Source of the DNA: JAVBJV01 sp031555315
Lineage (GTDB): Bacteria > Pseudomonadota > Alphaproteobacteria > Acetobacterales > Acetobacteraceae
Length of the DNA stretch: 64,000 nucleotides
Reading direction: 5' to 3'
Assembly (NCBI GenBank): GCA_031555315.1
Contig: JAVBUO010000005.1
Location: 62,001-126,000 of the forward strand
Shown: positions 34,990 through 43,051 of the stretch, one piece after another
Position numbering within the stretch: position 1 is the first letter of the stretch
How the letters are laid out: the number at the start of each line of letters is the position of its first letter
Program-made: the position numbers and the translations under genes
Notes under the pieces: generated by a model
The model's input: the letters and a program-made list of their open reading frames with translations, nothing else
Told to the model about the DNA's origin: nothing
Database searches by the model: none

Positions 34990-36078
34990 TCAACCGGCGT
35001 GTTCCGGGAACAACGCACACAGACCGGTTTCGCTGGCGGCGCAGATCCCGCGTTCGGTCAACAGGCCGGTGACCAGCCGCGCCGGTGTAACGTCGAATGC
35101 CGGGTTTGCCGCCTGACTCCCGGATGCGGCGATCCGCACGGTGGCCAGACTGCCATCCAGGGCGCGGCCGGTGATGGTGGTGACCTCGGTGCCTATGCGT
35201 TCCTCGATCGGGATTTCCTTGATGCCGTCGCGCACGGACCAGTCGATGGTCGAGGACGGCAGCGCCACGTAGAACGGCACGTCGTTGTCGCGGGCAGCGA
35301 GTGCTTTCAGATATGTGCCGATCTTGTTCGCCACGTCCCCATGCCGTGTGACACGGTCGGTGCCGACCAGGACGATATCGACATCACCGTGCTGCATGTA
35401 ATGGCCGCCGGCATTGTCGGCGATCACGGTGTGCGCGATGCCGTGTTTCCCAAGCTCCCAGGCGGTCAGCAGGGCGCCCTGATTGCGCGGGCGCGTCTCG
35501 TCGACCCAGACATGTACGTCGATCCCGGCATCGTGCGCCATATAGATCGGTGCGAGCGCGGTGCCCCAGTCCACTGTTGCGATCCAGCCGGCGTTGCAAT
35601 GCGTCAGTACATTCACGCGGCCTTTTTTGTGCGCAATGCCGGCCAGCAACGGCAGGCCATGCCGGCCGATCGCCTCGTTCATGATCGCGTCTTCATCGGC
35701 GATGGCGCCGGCTTGCGCATAGGCGCGCCGCACGCGTTCGCCGGGGGGAATTGGGGCCAGGGCTTTCAGCATACGTGTCAGCGCCCAGCGCAGATTGATC
35801 GCCGTGGGGCGCGTCGCGGCCAGCATCTCCGCGGCTTGGTTCATGGCAGCGTCCGATGGGTCTTCGCGCAGAGCCAGCGCCAGCCCGTAGGCACCGACCA
35901 CACCGATCAGCGGTGCGCCGCGCACCTGCATGGAGGTGATCGCGCGCGCAACCTGCTGTGCATCGGTCAGGCGCAGGATGTCGAGTTTCCAGGGGAGGCG
36001 GGTCTGGTCGAAAATATGGACGGACCAGGAATCGTCGCTCAACCAGACGCTGCGGTAATGAGTGCCATCGATTTTCAT
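34990..36078 (-). CDS. mtnA: S-methyl-5-thioribose-1-phosphate isomerase MtnA
   Basis: Isomerises methylthioribose-1-phosphate to methylthioribulose-1-phosphate in the methionine salvage pathway. It has 362 residues. Visible motifs are RGAPLIGVVGAYGLALAL, NLRWALTRML, THCNAGWIATVDWGTALAPI with the catalytic Cys, VWVDETRPRNQGALLTAWEL, and GTDRVTRHGDVANKIGTYL with the catalytic Asp. None of the other salvage genes (mtnB, mtnC, mtnD, mtnK, mtnP) is in the window. It lies 44 bases downstream of flgL on the same strand, so it may be read from the flagellar transcript. Confidence 0.95.
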   Translation of the reverse strand: MKIDGTHYRSVWLSDDSWSVHIFDQTRLPWKLDILRLTDAQQVARAITSMQVRGAPLIGVVGAYGLALALREDPSDAAMNQAAEMLAATRPTAINLRWALTRMLKALAPIPPGERVRRAYAQAGAIADEDAIMNEAIGRHGLPLLAGIAHKKGRVNVLTHCNAGWIATVDWGTALAPIYMAHDAGIDVHVWVDETRPRNQGALLTAWELGKHGIAHTVIADNAGGHYMQHGDVDIVLVGTDRVTRHGDVANKIGTYLKALAARDNDVPFYVALPSSTIDWSVRDGIKEIPIEERIGTEVTTITGRALDGSLATVRIAASGSQAANPAFDVTPARLVTGLLTERGICAASETGLCALFPEHAG

Positions 36079-36122
36079 ACCCCAGGTATGTGACCAGAGG
36101 GCACAAAAATCAATGCCGCATA

Positions 36123-37208
36123 TTACCGCAGGAAGTTGGCCAGCGACATGCTGCCCAGCCTGCTCAGGATGGTCCAGGACGACTGCAACTGCGTTTCCAG
36201 GATCTTCAGGCGCGCGGCCGCTTCGGTGTAATCGATGTCCTCGACGTTGCTCGACTGAGACTTCAGGGCGACGCGCATGTCGGCGTGTTTCTCCGACAAG
36301 GCATCAAGCGAACGCTGCGACATGGCGAGATTGGCCGTAGTGCGGCCAAGGCTGACCATCTCGCGATCCATGTTGCCGGCGATACGCCCCATCATGGCCT
36401 CGCCGTCCGCGCTGTTGATCAGGCTGTCCGGCGCCGAGGCCAGGGTCATCAGGTCGCGCATCAGATCGCGCACCCAGCTTCCGGTAGAATCGGCCGGGGC
36501 AGTCGGGTCTTTATAACTGATGCTCTGCGGCGAAACGGCAACCCGCTGTCCGTCATCGGCCGCGATGGAGCGCGGTGCTTCATCCTGGGTTCCGACCGGC
36601 TTCGGGGCGGACAGACTGGCCGAGAAAATGGTGCGGCCGGATGTATCGTCCATGGCGAGTGCGTTGATGTCCGCCAGAACATCGTCGAGTGTATTGCCAG
36701 GTGTGCCGTCGATCTGACTCAACCGAGCGGAAATGTCGGTGAACAGGGATGATGTTCCGCCCATCAGATCATCGGAAGGAATTGGGGCATTCGCGGAATC
36801 GCTGCCGGCGAAAATGTACTGACCGTCGCTCTTGGTATTCAGCAGCGATGTCAGCTCCTTCAGGGAACTCTGTGCCTGCTGGCGTATCAGGTTGGCGTCC
36901 TTGGGGCCTGTTCCGGCTGCGCTCAGTGCGGTTTTCTGGATATCGCCCATGATCGTACTGATACGCCCCAGCGCTGTCTGGGTCGCTGCCAGGCGCGGCT
37001 GAGCGATGGCAATGGAATTGATGTAGGATTCCCGACGGGAAAATTCATTCTGCAGGTTGATGACCGTGCGGGCGACGGGCGCATAACCGCCGAACGTGTC
37101 GGACTTCTTACCGGTGGCGATCTGCTTCTGAACTTCGTTGAAGCGATCCATCGATCGTGTGGAAACGTCGATCAGTCGCGACAACTGTCCGTACGAGGAA
37201 GATATCAT
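36123..37208 (-). CDS. flgL: Flagellar hook-filament junction protein FlgL
   Basis: Structural protein between hook and filament, secreted by the flagellar type III system. The 361 residues show flagellin-like helical ends and no signal peptide: MISSSYGQLSRLIDVSTRSM, RFNEVQKQIATGKK in the N-terminal D0/D1 region, LLNTKSDGQYIFAGSDS in the D1 region (typical FlgL), and RLKILETQLQSSWTILSRLG at the C-terminus. The gene overlaps flbT by four bases (ATGA on the - strand). No flagellin gene is present in this window. Confidence 0.92.
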   Translation of the reverse strand: MISSSYGQLSRLIDVSTRSMDRFNEVQKQIATGKKSDTFGGYAPVARTVINLQNEFSRRESYINSIAIAQPRLAATQTALGRISTIMGDIQKTALSAAGTGPKDANLIRQQAQSSLKELTSLLNTKSDGQYIFAGSDSANAPIPSDDLMGGTSSLFTDISARLSQIDGTPGNTLDDVLADINALAMDDTSGRTIFSASLSAPKPVGTQDEAPRSIAADDGQRVAVSPQSISYKDPTAPADSTGSWVRDLMRDLMTLASAPDSLINSADGEAMMGRIAGNMDREMVSLGRTTANLAMSQRSLDALSEKHADMRVALKSQSSNVEDIDYTEAAARLKILETQLQSSWTILSRLGSMSLANFLR

Positions 37209-37615
37209 GTGTAAACCTCCTGCACAGTTCTGAGGATAGCGTCCTCATGCTGGATAAGCCGACGCGCGTATTTCAGAGCCAGATAGCCATCGCCACTTTC
37301 TGCCGCTTCCAGGGCTTCGGCGCACAAATGGCGCGCCAGGCCCGATGTCGTGTGTGTTGAAAACTCTTCGGCGAGGTCGCGGGCCTGCTCCAGGGCGGTG
37401 TCACGCCTTTCATCTTCTCCGGCATAGGCGATCTGCAGGGCGAAGTACAAACGCCGGGCCGGCGTGTTTACCTCATCCGGCCTCATGATCTGCTTGCCGA
37501 ACAGAAAACGTGCGTGCGACATAAGTTCGACGCGGGTTTTGTTGCGGAATCGCAGGCTCGATCCGTTGATGATCAGAGTGTCGTCGGCGCGAAGTTCAAT
37601 AACGAGGCAGGACAT
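37205..37615 (-). CDS. flbT: Flagellin regulator FlbT
   Basis: A 136-residue protein matching the alphaproteobacterial FlbT family: a short beta-rich start (LVIELRADDTLIINGSSLRFR), then GKQIMRPDEVNTPARRLYFALQ split over the central region, and a helical C-terminal half. In Caulobacter FlbT acts post-transcriptionally on flagellin mRNA and works with FlaF. Here it is inserted between flgK and flgL, without an adjacent flaF or flagellin gene, and overlaps flgL by four bases. The C-terminus is less typical than the N-terminal 60 residues, but the assignment is good. Confidence 0.85.
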   Translation of the reverse strand: MSCLVIELRADDTLIINGSSLRFRNKTRVELMSHARFLFGKQIMRPDEVNTPARRLYFALQIAYAGEDERRDTALEQARDLAEEFSTHTTSGLARHLCAEALEAAESGDGYLALKYARRLIQHEDAILRTVQEVYT

Positions 37616-37624
37616 ATTTTTTCC

Positions 37625-39151
37625 TTAATGCACCGCAGCAAGAAGTTGATCCCACATGGCCTGTACGGCGGAAAGCACGCGGGCGTTTGCCGAATAACTG
37701 GTTTGGAGTGCGACCATATTGGCCATTTCCCGGTCAATATTGACACCCGACTGGTCGGATAGCTGTGTTTGCAGCAAGGACTGCACGGACGCTTCAACAT
37801 CCAGACGCGAAGTTGTCTGCGCCCGGTCCTGTGTCTGGCTGGCGACCAGCGCGCTGGAGAAATCCGCAAGACTGCTGCCGCCATTGAACGGAGCATGGAA
37901 ATTTCCCTGCGGTCCAAGGCCGTTGGTTGCAAAAGCGTGATGCGGCACGCCAGGGGCGGATTCTTTACCGAAGGTGAAATCCACGATGCGATCGAGCAAC
38001 GCCGTGAAGTCCTGTGGTCCGCTGGCGGGATTGGGGGTGAAGTCGATCAGATCGCCACCGGCGGTCGAAAGCGCATGTGTTCCGTCACGCAGCAGGGACG
38101 GTTTGGACATCACATCCGGGTTGACGACGATCGTCTGTGCAAATCCGACATAGCCGCTCTGAATTGGCGGTGTGCTGGATGGCGCAGGTACGCTCGTGGT
38201 CCCGTTGGCCACAAACAGGCGCAATCCCTGCTCGTCGAAACGTGATGCCAGGTTTTGCGCAAACTCGTCGATCTCGGACTGATAGAGTGGAAGAGTGCTG
38301 TCGCGCATGCGCAGGAATTCGCCAACCTGCCCACCGGTAAAGTTTGCCGAGACATCCTGGCCCTGGAATGTGATTCCAGGAAGCCCTCCACCAGGGTAAT
38401 AAGAAGACGGGCCGACATTGGCTTCGCTTATGGAAAATTTGCTGCCGTCAAGCGGCAGCATAGACCCGCCGGATGTATACGCCAGAATGCCGCCGTCTTC
38501 CTGTTTGACAAACTTGGCCCCGACCAGTCCGGAGAGCTGCGACATGACAGCATCGCGTTTGTCTTCGAGGTCGGCAACGCTACGGCCCGCAACCATTTCG
38601 GATTTAATGTCTTTGGTCAGCTGGCTGAGGCTGTCCAACGCATTGTTCAGGGTGCTGACGGAGGAGACAAGACCGTCTTGTGCTGCCTGTCGCGCAGTGG
38701 TGATGGATTGACCAATCGTGTTGATTCGCGACACCAACGACGCTGCGGCCTGCGCGACTTCGGACTGCTTGGCGCTTGAAGATGGGTTGCCCTGCAGACC
38801 GATGAAACTGTTCTGCAGGGATCCGACGAGCCCCCCCAGACTGTCCCCGTTTTCGACAACGCCATGTGCGGTCTCGATGCCGGTGAGCAGGTTTTCACGC
38901 ACAGTGAGTGCTGTGACCGTCGCGTTGCGCTGATTGACGTCCGCCTGCAGTTTTTCATCGATAAGGCGTGTTACCAGACCGCTTCTTACACCCATTCCCT
39001 GGCCTGCCGCGGTTATCGACAGGCCATTGATGGTTTTTCGCGTATAACCGGAACTCTCGGCGTTGGCGATATTTTGGGACACCATCGCGAGTTGGCGATT
39101 TATATGCGCCAACCCGCTGCTGGCTATGGATAAAGAAGACTGGATCGACAT
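37625..39151 (-). CDS. flgK: Flagellar hook-associated protein FlgK
   Basis: First hook-filament junction protein, exported by the flagellar apparatus. It has 508 residues. The N-terminus SLSIASSGLAHINRQLAMVS followed by QNIANAESSGYTRK is the rod/hook-family D0 signature, and the C-terminus has QDRAQTTSRLDVEASVQSLL, then SGVNIDREMANMVALQTSYS and ARVLSAVQAMWDQLL, matching FlgK. The centre is variable and low in charge. It lies 30 bases downstream of flgE and 9 bases upstream of flbT, so it is in the same leftward operon. Confidence 0.93.
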   Translation of the reverse strand: MSIQSSLSIASSGLAHINRQLAMVSQNIANAESSGYTRKTINGLSITAAGQGMGVRSGLVTRLIDEKLQADVNQRNATVTALTVRENLLTGIETAHGVVENGDSLGGLVGSLQNSFIGLQGNPSSSAKQSEVAQAAASLVSRINTIGQSITTARQAAQDGLVSSVSTLNNALDSLSQLTKDIKSEMVAGRSVADLEDKRDAVMSQLSGLVGAKFVKQEDGGILAYTSGGSMLPLDGSKFSISEANVGPSSYYPGGGLPGITFQGQDVSANFTGGQVGEFLRMRDSTLPLYQSEIDEFAQNLASRFDEQGLRLFVANGTTSVPAPSSTPPIQSGYVGFAQTIVVNPDVMSKPSLLRDGTHALSTAGGDLIDFTPNPASGPQDFTALLDRIVDFTFGKESAPGVPHHAFATNGLGPQGNFHAPFNGGSSLADFSSALVASQTQDRAQTTSRLDVEASVQSLLQTQLSDQSGVNIDREMANMVALQTSYSANARVLSAVQAMWDQLLAAVH

Positions 39152-39181
39152 GGCATTTCCAGAGAATAGAGGTGCTCTTTA

Positions 39182-40483
39182 TCACCGCTTCATATTGAGT
39201 GTTTCCTGAAGCAGCTCGTCTGAAGTGGTGACGATTCTCGTATTCGCAGAGTATGCGCGCTGCGCTACGATCAGCTTCGTGAACTCGGTCGCGATGTCGA
39301 CGTTCGAACGTTCGATGGAACTGACAATCAGCTTCCCGGCACCACTGTTGTTGGTATCCAGAATACGGGCTTCTCCACTTTCCATCGTGCGGGTGAAAGC
39401 CTGACCGTCCTGACGCTGGAGCGAGTCCGGATCGTTGAAGACCACGACGGGGACGCGGGCGATGGTTCTGGACTGACCATTGTCGTAGTTCACGACCACG
39501 TCGCCGTTGTCATGAAAGCCAAGGGACGAGAATGATCCGAACGGAACACCGTTCTGACTGAGGCTACGGACGGAATATTCTTTCCCGGCAAACTGAGTAA
39601 TGCCGTTTGCCGTTCCGAATGTCCCAAGATTGAGAGAAATGGTCTGAGGGCCGTTACCAAAATCTGCCGTGAAAGTTGCAGTGGTCGGATCGCCCAGCGC
39701 GAAGGCCGATGTCGTGACGCTGCCAGTGGCGTTGACAAGATCGCCGACCGTGCCGGCCGGCACGCTATTTGCGCTGGCCACACCAAAGTTGAGATCAACG
39801 GTACCGCGTGCCGGGCTGTTCACATCGTCGGGAACATCGATGCTGAGAGTCCACTTATTCTGGGCATTCTGAGTCCAGGTCAGATTGACGGTCCGCAGTG
39901 TACCCAGACTGTCATATATCTGCACCTGACTGCTCTGAACCGGATTTGTGGGCGAGTCCGGAAGGTTCGCATTCATGGTGACTTCGGATGTCGGGACCGG
40001 ATTATAGACCGTGTCGGAAACGCGAATCTCGGATGTATGTGTACGGTCAACGTTACCGGCACCATCGATCGACCATCCCTGCAGAAAGTACCCGGATCCG
40101 TTGACCAGATAACCTTCCTTATTCACGGTAAAATCGCCGGCGCGTGTGTAGAAGGTGCGATCATCAAAGGTCGGCTGTCCTTTGATATCACCGTTTTTTA
40201 AGGAGACGGGGAAAAAACCCTGACCGGCGATAGCCATATTCAGAGGATTTTCCGACTGTTCGATCGTCCCCTGACTGCTGTTGCTGTAGTCCGGCCTTGC
40301 CACCACCGAACCGGATGAATGGTTTTTCTGTGACGAGGTCGTCAGATAATTGACGAAACTCGTATCAACCCGCTTGAAGCCGATTGTCTGGCTGTTGGCG
40401 ACGTTGTCGCTGATGTTTCCCAGCGCCTTGCTCTGGGCATTCAGGCCGCTGATCGCCGTGGTCATCGCGCCAAACAAAGACAT
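39182..40483 (-). CDS. flgE: Flagellar hook protein FlgE
   Basis: Hook subunit. The ATG at 40483 (MSLFGAMTTAISGLNAQSKA) with GGAG six bases upstream is preferred over the longer frame to 40570; it gives 433 residues. The N-terminal LGNISDNVANSQTIGFKR and the C-terminal STELxxxIxAQRAYxANxxxVxT-type sequence (here ATEFTKLIVAQRAYSANTRI) identify a rod/hook-family axial protein, and the length and large central domain suit the hook. It is the first gene of the leftward flagellar operon, preceded by a sigma-54-like promoter. Confidence 0.94.
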   Translation of the reverse strand: MSLFGAMTTAISGLNAQSKALGNISDNVANSQTIGFKRVDTSFVNYLTTSSQKNHSSGSVVARPDYSNSSQGTIEQSENPLNMAIAGQGFFPVSLKNGDIKGQPTFDDRTFYTRAGDFTVNKEGYLVNGSGYFLQGWSIDGAGNVDRTHTSEIRVSDTVYNPVPTSEVTMNANLPDSPTNPVQSSQVQIYDSLGTLRTVNLTWTQNAQNKWTLSIDVPDDVNSPARGTVDLNFGVASANSVPAGTVGDLVNATGSVTTSAFALGDPTTATFTADFGNGPQTISLNLGTFGTANGITQFAGKEYSVRSLSQNGVPFGSFSSLGFHDNGDVVVNYDNGQSRTIARVPVVVFNDPDSLQRQDGQAFTRTMESGEARILDTNNSGAGKLIVSSIERSNVDIATEFTKLIVAQRAYSANTRIVTTSDELLQETLNMKR

Positions 40484-40533
40484 GGTAAACTCCTTACTCT
40501 GATAAGCCCTTAGAGGCGGTCTGCAAACGAACA

Positions 40534-40549
40534 TGCATGCCGCATGCCA
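40534..40549 (-). promoter_or_regulatory. Sigma-54-like promoter for flgE operon
   Basis: Read on the - strand, the sequence TGGCATGCGGCATGCA has the GG and GC doublets exactly ten bases apart, as in -24/-12 promoters (consensus TGGCACG-N4-TTGC). The -12 half is a weak match (ATGCA). Transcription would begin around 40522, leaving a leader of about 40 bases before flgE. The presence of FlbD and a mirrored promoter on the other strand supports this. The site is inferred; the match is imperfect. Confidence 0.55.
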
Positions 40550-40550
40550 G

Positions 40551-40567
40551 TTCCGGATTTTCCGGAA
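40551..40567. promoter_or_regulatory. Perfect dyad between divergent sigma-54 promoters
   Basis: TTCCGGA-TTT-TCCGGAA is a 7-base perfect inverted repeat placed between the two outward-facing -24 elements, one base from the left one and six from the right one. This is the layout of a shared operator for flgE and fliK. The regulator is not known. FlbD sites are usually farther from the promoter, so a repressor or an accessory protein is equally possible. Confidence 0.5.
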
Positions 40568-40573
40568 CAAATT

Positions 40574-40589
40574 TGGCGTGGAACTTGCA
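40574..40589 (+). promoter_or_regulatory. Sigma-54-type promoter for fliK-flgD
   Basis: TGGCGTGGAACTTGCA matches the sigma-54 consensus TGGCACG-N4-TTGCA closely, with GG at 40575-40576 and GC at 40587-40588 separated by ten bases, including the TTGCA -12 block. Expected start near 40600, giving a leader of about 88 bases before fliK. This is the best promoter match in the window. Confidence 0.65.
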
Positions 40590-40687
40590 GCGTGACCTGC
40601 GCGTGTCGTGCCATTGGGGGAGTTTCGCGTGGTTTGGTTTGCGATTTGTAAAAACTGTACTGAAATATTCGGACACGGAGAAAAATA

Positions 40688-42274
40688 GTGTCAGCATCCG
40701 TATCTGCGTCATTCTTATCACTATCGGCCGCCGGCGGGACCGGTCAGTCCGGAGCTACCGGCCAGGGTCGGGTTTCGGCATCGGAAGAAGAATCCGGCGC
40801 CGAGTTTTCTGTTATCTTACAAGGGGCTGAGTCAGTTTCTGAAGCTGGATCGCCGGCCGAGGGCGAAAGCGCTCTGCCGCAGGATGGCGCATCAATGGCG
40901 GATGCCGTGGAAGCCGATACCGAGGAAATGCAGAAAATTGCCCCTCAGATCACCATGATGATCGACCAGGTGGCGATGGCGAATGTTCTGGCGCATTTGC
41001 AGCCGCCGGATCAACCGACGCCGCAGAAACTGGCCGGCAACGATATTCTGACAGGCAATTTTGCTACCGTTGCCGGGATGGAGGGCGTTGAAGTAAATAC
41101 GGAAAACGGTTCTGCCATGCAGGCGAGTATTCTGCGTCCCGAGGCAAGAACCGAGGGCGAGATGCCTGTTGGCATGGATATAGGTACGAACACATTTGCT
41201 CAGGAGGAAGGTGAGCAGACACTTTCGGTTAAGGCTTCTGCAGCTGCACACGCAGAGCCGGAAGCTGTGGAAAATACGTCTGCCAAGATGGGGCAGATAC
41301 AACCGCAGACGACTTCACCGCTCTCCGCCACCGCAGCACAGATGCAGGAAAATATTGCCGCGTCTGGGAAAGTTCAGGGGTTTGACGGGTCGGCAAAATC
41401 TTCCAGACGCCCGGTTACAGTGGAAGGCGTCGATGTGGAGGTTTCTGCCTCTGAGGCCCTGCCGTCACGCGATGGCAGGACGACAGACACTTTCCGGGGC
41501 GAACTGCCTGTGTCGGCGGATGGACGCCCGGCAGGCGCGGATAAGACCCGCAAGGTGGAAATACGCGCGGACCGGCGGGCCGAAGCCGACAGCGATGCCG
41601 GAAAAGGGCGCGCAGAAGAAGCCGTAGGATCTACAACTGTGGACACCGAGGCGGAGCGGCCCGTGGCTGCCAGAGCCGGTCATCAGACCATCCAGACCGG
41701 GATACAGATTACAGATCTCTCCAGCAGGCCGGGTATCGGACATACGCAGTTTGCAATGTCTGCAAACCTCCAGGTTGATTCCGCTGCAGCCATCGCACGG
41801 ATGGCGGATATTCCAGCCAGCCAGTCCGCAGCGTCACCCATGGGGCAGGTTTTGCCGGTCATCGTCACCATGGCTGCACAGAGTGAAGCTGGCACACAAA
41901 GTACTGTGGTACGGATGGACCCGGAGCATCTCGGCAAAATTGAAGTGCGGGTACATCGGGAAAAAGAGGATTCTCGTTCTCAGATTTCCATCGTTGCCGA
42001 ACGCCCCGAGACGCTGCTGCTGCTGCAGAAAGACTACAGCCAACTGGTGCGTGCGCTGGAACGGATAGGGCTGGATGCGCACGAGAACGCGGAATTTCAG
42101 TTGGCGTCCGGGTTTTCATCGCCGGATGATCGAGACAGCCAGCAGGCTGATACGGAATTGTACGCCGAGGCACGGAACGGCCGGCGCGGTAACGGAACAG
42201 AAACTTCTGTCATCGAACATACAGCGCCAAAAACGGTACGCTGGTTGCATACCGGTTTGAACATAACCGCCTGA
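40688..42274 (+). CDS. fliK: Flagellar hook-length control protein FliK
   Basis: Secreted ruler that measures hook length and switches export specificity. GTG start at 40688 with GGAG upstream; 528 residues. The first 340 residues are low-complexity, acidic and Gln/Ala/Glu-rich, with no recognisable fold, as is normal for FliK. The C-terminal domain around residues 395-470 has the conserved hook-control pattern VVRMDPEHLGKIEVRV followed by ISIVAERPETLLLLQKDYSQLV and ALERIGLDA. It is the first rightward gene from the divergent region, next to flgD. Confidence 0.87.
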   Translation: MSASVSASFLSLSAAGGTGQSGATGQGRVSASEEESGAEFSVILQGAESVSEAGSPAEGESALPQDGASMADAVEADTEEMQKIAPQITMMIDQVAMANVLAHLQPPDQPTPQKLAGNDILTGNFATVAGMEGVEVNTENGSAMQASILRPEARTEGEMPVGMDIGTNTFAQEEGEQTLSVKASAAAHAEPEAVENTSAKMGQIQPQTTSPLSATAAQMQENIAASGKVQGFDGSAKSSRRPVTVEGVDVEVSASEALPSRDGRTTDTFRGELPVSADGRPAGADKTRKVEIRADRRAEADSDAGKGRAEEAVGSTTVDTEAERPVAARAGHQTIQTGIQITDLSSRPGIGHTQFAMSANLQVDSAAAIARMADIPASQSAASPMGQVLPVIVTMAAQSEAGTQSTVVRMDPEHLGKIEVRVHREKEDSRSQISIVAERPETLLLLQKDYSQLVRALERIGLDAHENAEFQLASGFSSPDDRDSQQADTELYAEARNGRRGNGTETSVIEHTAPKTVRWLHTGLNITA

Positions 42275-42287
42275 ACGGAGTTTGGAC

Positions 42288-42944
42288 ATGAGTACAGTCA
42301 GCGGCACGAGTCAGTCGACATCCACGTCACTGACGGCAAGTGGTATTCCGCAGTCGCAGATTGCAAACAATTTCAACGATTTTTTGAAATTGCTGACGAC
42401 TCAGCTCCAGAATCAGGATCCGACCAATCCGTTGGACACCAACGAATTCACCAACCAGTTGGTGCAGTTCGCCAGTGTGGAACAGCAGATCAATCAGAAC
42501 ACCAATCTGCAGCAGTTGATTTCGCTGACGCAGGGTCAGCAGATGATGCAGGCCGCGCAGATGATGGGCAAAACCGTCGTGGTGGATGCTGACAATATCA
42601 TTGTCCAGAATGGGGAGGCCGGCCTGCAGTTCACGACCAATTCGACGCAGCCGGTCATCGTTTCTGTTATGGATGCGGCAGGAAAAATCATCCACACAGG
42701 CACTTACACACCACAGGCGGGTGCGAATGTGTGGGGATGGGATGCGGTTACGGCATCGGGCATTAAGGCGCCAGATGGTACTTATAGAGTGAGTGTGATG
42801 CAGCCCGACGCGACTGGTCAGATGCAGCCTGTAGACTACGGCGTGCTGGGCATTGTCACGGGCGCTGAACGCAGCGGAAACAGTGTTAACCTGCGTATTG
42901 GCGGTATGACGATAGATATGAGTAAGATTATGTCTCTGCTCTGA
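42288..42944 (+). CDS. flgD: Flagellar hook capping protein FlgD
   Basis: Scaffold cap needed for hook assembly. The ATG at 42288 is chosen (an in-frame TTG precedes it), with GGAG at 42275-42278 as ribosome-binding site; 218 residues. The N-terminal export and cap motif is clear: FNDFLKLLTTQLQNQDPTNP and then LDTNEFTNQLVQFASVEQQI. The C-terminal half has the FlgD Ig/Tudor-like segment (VIVSVMDAAGKIIHTGTYTP, WGWDAVTASGIKAPDGTYRV). It follows fliK by 13 bases. Confidence 0.95.
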   Translation: MSTVSGTSQSTSTSLTASGIPQSQIANNFNDFLKLLTTQLQNQDPTNPLDTNEFTNQLVQFASVEQQINQNTNLQQLISLTQGQQMMQAAQMMGKTVVVDADNIIVQNGEAGLQFTTNSTQPVIVSVMDAAGKIIHTGTYTPQAGANVWGWDAVTASGIKAPDGTYRVSVMQPDATGQMQPVDYGVLGIVTGAERSGNSVNLRIGGMTIDMSKIMSLL

Positions 42945-42982
42945 CAGGGCGGGTAGGCAGAATTTGACCCCTCCGGCAACGT

Positions 42983-43004
42983 TTAACGACCGGGTAAGTA
43001 TATT
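42983..43004 (+). promoter_or_regulatory. CtrA-box-like sequence and -10 element upstream of fliF
   Basis: TTAA at 42983-42986 followed after seven bases by GTAAG at 42994-42998 resembles the CtrA box TTAA-N7-TTAAC with one mismatch in the second half. It is directly followed by TATATT at 42999-43004, a 5/6 match to a sigma-70 -10. No -35 element is visible, as is usual for activator-dependent CtrA promoters. Inferred from pattern and the known role of CtrA at Caulobacter fliF. Confidence 0.4.
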
Positions 43005-43023
43005 GCGACATCATACAACGACG

Positions 43024-43039
43024 ACCGGCAAAGGCCGGT
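43024..43039. promoter_or_regulatory. CCGG-type dyad in fliF leader, candidate FlbD site
   Basis: ACCGGC-AAAG-GCCGGT is a perfect 6-base dyad just downstream of the presumed fliF transcription start and 12 bases before the fliF ATG. It resembles in general form the ftr elements bound by FlbD in Caulobacter, where FlbD represses fliF. It could also simply be an RNA hairpin; there is no T-run after it. Confidence 0.35.
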
Positions 43040-43051
43040 TACAGATTTTGT

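Noticed and set aside
34879..35116. Short + strand frame MDINPPRAGSRKASP between rhodanese and mtnA
   Set aside because: No ribosome-binding site, overlaps the mtnA coding end and shows no conserved feature.
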